Below are positions 59,006 through 64,000 of a DNA stretch of 64,000 nucleotides, piece by piece. Every line of letters starts with the position of its first letter. Position 1 is the stretch's first letter. Origin of the DNA: Ascidia mentula (taxonomy: Eukaryota; Chordata; Ascidiacea; Phlebobranchia; Ascidiidae); NCBI GenBank assembly GCA_947561715.1, contig OX387197.1, forward strand, positions 3,973,001 through 4,037,000. Reading direction: 5' to 3'. The notes under the pieces are model-generated. The model was not told the origin of the DNA. It ran no database searches and saw only the letters and a program-made list of their open reading frames with translations. A program made the translations under genes and the position numbers.

Positions 59006-62000
59006 ATGTTTCGATGCAGAAAAACACGTGGATTTATGCCTCGGAAACTGTTCTTTATCATTTGTGCCACAACTGCCTTTGTGGTAACAATTGAAATCTT
59101 CCACAATTACCGACTTACAACAGGTCTAAGATCTAGCAGCAATATTCCCATTAAAACCACTACTGCCAACCGAATACAACGCTTGCATTTAAACCATTTG
59201 GCACCATCAGATGAGCCTCAGCAAAGGCATGTTATTTCTGTTGAGTTGATGAAAGATGAATACAACAAAGCAAAGATCCTGCAGAAATCAAGAATACAAG
59301 CTCATGACAGAATAGCACCAGGCTACACAATAAGAAGCGTTCAAGATGTTGTCAATCAGGTTTGCACATTGGGTTTTAGAAAGATTTCTACATGATTATA
59401 ACACAAAACTTCATCAATAAGTGGTAAAAGGATGTCCAATAGTCACGATTTACTTTAAAATTATTATTGTAGCTCAAAATTTTTCACAAAAGAATAAACT
59501 GATCCACAGGTTTGAAACAAACTTGTTATAATTAGTTGTGAAAAAATTTATCATTGAAATCTTTCCTTGTCAAAAGCTGTTTTTTCTACAGTATTTTATG
59601 CATTCGATACTTGTAATGTTAATTGTCTCTCCTGCAACATTCTTTTGTGCCAGGATGGAAGTGCTGAGCTGCAAAAAGTAGTGTTTCCAAACGTTTACAA
59701 AAATGATTCACTGGCAATGCAAAGATATATCAACTATCTACAAACTCGTGAAGAACCTCTACCACTTCAGACCAAAGCTGTAATTATATTGACCAACTAC
59801 AGATCAGGTATATATATATGATGCGACAAAACCTCAAGACAATTAGTGGCAATTCAGTAATGGTTGATAGTAAATACTGTTTACCCATATATTCAAACTT
59901 TTTGGGGAAAAGTCTTTGCTGCAAAGTGCACTAAATTTATTCATGCAGGTTCATCCTTTTTTGGAGAACTTTTAAATCAACATCCGGACGTGTTCTACAT
60001 GTTTGAACCACTTATACTACTTTCCAAGTTGGACCACTGCCATACTAACTCCGAGTTGAAGAAGAATATTTTGAAAGACCTATTTCAATGCAAATTGCCA
60101 GATTGGTTTAAAGTATACTCCAGTATGTATAGCATGTGACTCTATGTTTTTGTGATATGTGTAAGTAGTGGAATAGTTGCATGTAAAGAAAACAATAATA
60201 TTATTTACACAGAAAGAATATAAATATGTCCTTTTTAAAATATTGTTAAAAAAATAAAATTTACCAATTTACTTAAATGGACAGCCACCAAAGCTTCCAA
60301 GGATTTTCAGCATTATCATTTTTCAACAGGCATATATCAAAGTTATTCAAACCAGCCTTGCTCTATTTTAGATTTGCCGCATACATTACGACCGCCGATG
60401 ACAAAAAATATTTTTACTTGCATCCGGAAAAAATCCTGTTTTTCTCCATTCACTAAAGATCTGACAAAGGAAAAGCACTGTCCCCGTGCAGTTATAAACG
60501 TTACAAGGTCAGTCATTATTAAACACACTATTTGTAAAGTGTATTATGTTTGAATTTGCATTACTTCTCAATAAAGCCAATAGTACAATGTGTAATTAAG
60601 AGTTAATGCACCCAACTAACAACCAAAGATTATTATACACATATTGAAAGAATTTGTTGATGTTTGTTTCAAAGTGTTCTGGCACCTCATAGATCATAAA
60701 ACTTTTTATAATTTTTTTAGGCCATTTAATGCGTGGGATCACTGTGGTGCTATTAACCCCAATCTAGCAGTGAATGACTGCCGAAAAAAACAGTTGGTTG
60801 CCATTAAAGTTATAAGGTTTTGTAATCTGGCTGACCTACAAGATGTTGTCTCAAGCATTGAAACAGATGTTAAGGTAGATAAATTTTTAATTGCGATTTT
60901 TGTTTTCCCATTTCATACTTTTATTGCATGACACAAAATGTGTATAGTTACTGCTGTTAAATTGCTATTAAGCATCAACGTAAGGAAGTTTTTGCAATGT
61001 ACAGCAACATCTTGTCTTGTAGGTTTTGTGCCTTTCTAGCCTTCAATACCAGTCCTCTTGATTTCTACGCATTTCCTTTGAATGGCGCACACCCGATCGT
61101 GCACGACCACGCTTGTTCCGGTTTATTAAATTTCATCGTGCATTACCATGTCCTACCATTGCATTGTCCCGTCATTTTTTGGCTGCAATTCGTTGTCAAT
61201 TAATTTTACAAGCGCTCTATTGAATTGTCATGTAGCATTGTGTTCGACCTATACTGTCTCATCAGTACAGCTTGGTGTGACTCTGAACGATGTTGCCGGC
61301 CAAACGGCAAGGGTATACAATCACTGTTGGGCACCAAAATAGGTACATCCATACGGAGAAAACAAGATGGAAACACTATGGCCAAGCTAAAGCTAAACCA
61401 ATAGTGCCGTCAGGCCCCGTGTACCAATAAATAACATAAATAAGCATGCAACCAATAATATAAATTGGTAAGCCACATACAGATGGTCACTCGACCTACA
61501 AGGTCTCATAAGTATAGCTGGTGTGGCCACGAACGATGCATGCAGTTCACAAAATTCATGTTATTGACTTCGTGCTTGTTTATCTTATTTTGACTTTACG
61601 AGAACTTTCTACATCTCTGTATCGTTTTTACGTGCAGGTAATTCATCTGATTCGCGACCCACGTGGAATCGCCCATTCGCGTCACGTGATCCATCGTCGA
61701 ATGAACTTGGCCGAATCGATGAGGTTCACTTGCAGGCGGCAGAGAGACAACGCCGAACTCGCTTTTTTCGAGAGGCCGGAGTGGCTGCATGGTCGTTACA
61801 AGGTATTGAAGAGGGAAAGTTGGGTTAAGGGCATGTTGGAAAGTAACGTTTTTCCGAAGTTTTGGTGCTTTTGGGAAAGGTACTACATGTGTTGAATTAC
61901 CAGTTGATTTTGAGTGTTAGAAACTCATGAAATCATTTCGTTGGAAAAGGTTTTACTAAACCATTGCATGGAACTTAAAATAATTATGCGTATATAACAG

Positions 62001-63347
62001 CCTTTTGTAAAATTCATGTTGCTTATTTTGCAACTTGGACAAAGATATTCACGCTCTTTTTTGTTAAGAAGACAATTAACATCCTTGTTATCACTAAAGT
62101 TACTCTAGGTTGTCGGTTGGCGCGTTACCACATCTTGTGTACGTATCATACCCAACAACACCTATAGTTTTCTTGACATATTGCCTCGGGTAATTATTGT
62201 GGTTTCAAACAGTTTGCTTCATGGGATAGGATAAACACTCAGTCATTTTTATGTTGGTTATTCCAGGGCTTTTGAAGCTATGGTTCGTTATTATCCTATT
62301 TGTGTTCACGAAACAGACATACCACCTATATCACTTAGGTTTATAATGAGACATGTAATGGTTAATTATTAATGAGGGGTAGGTTTCCTCATAGGGATCG
62401 CATATAAATCTCCTTTTTGAAATAAGGTTTGCAAAACAAAGCAGTTTAAGACCCCGCGCTATTGTATATACAAAGTACAAAGTCTCCGACAGTAAAACAA
62501 CAATATTAAACCCAACGTAAAACACTGTTGATTGTAAGTGGCGATATATTCGAAACACCAATTTTTCAAAAACAACCAAATCGTTCGTTGAAGTTATTAC
62601 AGTTGGCGAGTTTCCAAAAAATCACTCATTTTTTTCGAAGATGTTCCGATACGAAGATGCCGCACTCCGCCCGTTTGAGGTCGCCCAAGATCTCTTCAAA
62701 TTCGTCGGCCTCGAATTTCCGGAGGAAGTGAAAAACTGGATTGTAGAAAACACGAAACAGCCGCTACCTTCGTTCATGAGGTGATTCTCAACACAACCAC
62801 AATTGTTCTATGCCATCTGTTATTCTGGAGCAGTTGTTCCCAAACTTTAGGTCACGGACCCGTTTTTAAAAAAATCTCTGTGGAACCGCAGTAAAATTTG
62901 CCTAATAGCTCTTGTAAAACTTGGTTCTAAAGTAGAAATGGGTGTAAAAGAACAAGCAGGCAAGACCAGAAACCAAAATCAATTTAAAGTAAACAACGTC
63001 TGATCTAGATTCTGGGTTATATCATTCAACAGTTCCCAGACCTTCGCCACTATCAGTGTGGCTCATTTTGATATTTCAAGTTATTTATAGTTGTTTTTCC
63101 CAAAGTTTTAATTGAAAGTTTTTCGTGTTTGCGAGCCAAAATTACGTCATTTAACAGTGAAACCGAAACATTGTGGCCACCCCCAAAATCCTGCTGTTAG
63201 TAATAAGAAGGGGGTGTTTTTCACCGATTCTATAAAATTTTAGACCAACTTCCTCGGAAGATGAGCAAGAGGATGAGGAGGGGATGCGGAAGTTGAGCAT
63301 CCGGGAACAACAATTGATAAGAATTCGATCGAATCGAGACCCCTGGG
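59006..63347 (+). CDS. Golgi carbohydrate 6-O-sulfotransferase (CHST1/3/7 type), 3' end beyond the window
   Basis: Exons seen: 59006-59359, 59654-59807, 59949-60122, 60330-60507, 60721-60874, 61638-61802, 62641-62780 and 63244-63347. All join in phase (474 residues). The open phase at 63347 and the missing C-terminal helix indicate at least one more exon past 64000. A type II signal anchor lies near residues 13-32 (RKLFFIICATTAFVVTIEIF). The 5'-phosphosulfate loop is TNYRSGSSFFGELLNQHPDV (164-183). The 3'-phosphate site is VIHLIRDPRGIAHSR (339-353), and the family motif FRYEDAALRPFEVA follows. Family members transfer sulfate from PAPS to C6 of Gal, GlcNAc or GalNAc in the Golgi. The cysteine-rich middle resembles chondroitin 6-sulfotransferase (CHST3), so a chondroitin/GalNAc substrate is possible but unproven. 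An in-frame stop at 58982 supports the start chosen. Confidence 0.9.
61240..61545 (-). repeat. Hammerhead-bearing repeat, locus R6 (decayed), sulfotransferase intron 5
   Basis: A minus-strand copy at 61240-61427 keeps the body and the GCCGTCAGGCCCCGTGT end. A second ribozyme-end fragment follows at about 61477-61545. In the first, GAAAC is changed to GAACA. In the second, the core reads CUUAUGA and GAAAC is lost. Both motifs should be inactive. Confidence 0.75.
62829..62900. mobile_element. Truncated hAT-type MITE end
   Basis: CAGTTGTTCCCAAACTTTAG followed by GTCACGGACCC resembles the end of the element at 57411-57625. A matching right end is not found nearby, so only a fragment is called. 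Confidence 0.4.
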
Positions 63348-64000
63348 GTGAGCACAACCCATTATTGAAATGTTTTTAATTACAAATTGAGAAAAATTAC
63401 CGTTACAAAATACTAGCAAAGCCCCTACGTGTGCAACGTTATCAGTGACAAATTTCTGTGAACGCAAGGGGTAACAAAGTGTCAGCCAGTTGCAAGTTAA
63501 ATATTACGCAAGTGTACTGAAATGTAGTACCAGAAAAATCCTTACGTGTGCAGCAGCATCATCAGCAATAATTTCCTTAAGCTTAAGTATAATCACACAT
63601 ATTTTTGGATAAGGTGTAGACGCAAGGCACGATATATGTGTTTAGCAAATACAGGTAAAAAGTATCAGCAATTGCCTCTACTGACTTAGGATTGTTCTGA
63701 CGTATGTAATTGTTATTTTTAGTGAGTGCAATAACGTCAGTTCAGTTTGGTTGTTGACGTAACTTTAATGATAGCTAGAGCAGATATTGTGCTACTGCTG
63801 AAGTCAGATTTGGATGAAAAAGTTGTCACGTAGCAAAGTAGAGCGTGAAAAAACGCATTTGGATTCGCAGAAAGTAACTGGAGACCAAAAAAGTTGGATG
63901 CAGTGTATGCTACCTTTTCCACAAGAGTTCATCCCAGAGGTCGCTTTCGAGTCTTTTTGCATGCGAAACCACCAAACACAAAACCCCGGATATACTGAAC
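63348..64000. other. Sulfotransferase intron or downstream sequence
   Basis: No exon fitting the end of the sulfotransferase was recognised before the window edge. This is probably an intron. Confidence 0.4.

Noticed and set aside
58571-59104. 177-codon minus-strand open frame
   Set aside because: It runs across repeat family S and over exon 1 of the sulfotransferase on the other strand. It has no domain resemblance and no splice context.
1-64000. CRISPR arrays, operons, rRNA or tRNA genes
   Set aside because: No regularly spaced repeat-spacer array, rRNA-like sequence or tRNA box A/B cloverleaf was recognised. The spliced gene structure shows this is eukaryotic DNA.

Overview
This window is animal nuclear DNA with multi-exon genes, GT-AG introns and many short interspersed repeats. 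The AT-rich composition, mostly compact introns and chordate-type gene set (single PGC-1 gene, CYB561 pair, THEG-like sperm protein, GlcNAc/GalNAc-type sulfotransferase) suggest an invertebrate chordate, most likely an ascidian tunicate of Ciona type. That assignment is inference, since no search was run.

Layout, left to right. 1-6.0 kb is a block of diverged long repeat units with internal palindromes. 6.15-6.5 kb (minus) is a small two-exon gene for a divergent barrier-to-autointegration-factor (BAF/BANF) protein. 7.95-10.98 kb (plus) and 14.08-17.3 kb (minus) are two complete cytochrome b561 genes pointing tail to tail, each with six coding exons of almost identical lengths. 17.3-24.5 kb is repeat-rich with one unassigned coding exon. 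24.5-28.3 kb is a young Ty3/gypsy LTR retrotransposon with identical 122-bp LTRs and a 5-bp target duplication. 30.85-43.63 kb (plus) is a complete 19-exon PGC-1/PPRC1-family coactivator gene (about 1647 aa). 46.2-50.6 kb (plus) is an eight-exon THEG-type sperm microtubule protein gene. 52.07-57.92 kb (minus) is a seven-exon gene for a 994-aa coiled-coil protein I cannot name. 59.0 kb to the right edge (plus) is a carbohydrate 6-O-sulfotransferase gene whose last exon or exons lie outside the window.

The most notable signal is not a protein gene. A repeat family present at six loci carries, near one end, a 53-nt sequence that matches the type I hammerhead self-cleaving ribozyme: CUGAUGA core, GACC/GGUC stem II, GAA, ACAG/CUGU stem III, a GUC cleavage triplet and a perfect 7-bp stem I. 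Two copies have an intact core and intact helices. They lie as an inverted pair inside intron 3 of the PGC-1 gene, one in the sense of transcription. The other copies are weakened or decayed. A second, unrelated repeat family (19.45 and 58.70 kb) carries a shorter hammerhead-like motif.

The genes appear independent; no operon is evident. The two CYB561 genes are a clear local inverted duplication. PGC-1 and CYB561 are ordinary metabolic and redox genes, THEG is expected in sperm, and the sulfotransferase in the Golgi. Exon boundaries below were read by eye from splice signals, reading phase and family similarity, and none has transcript support.
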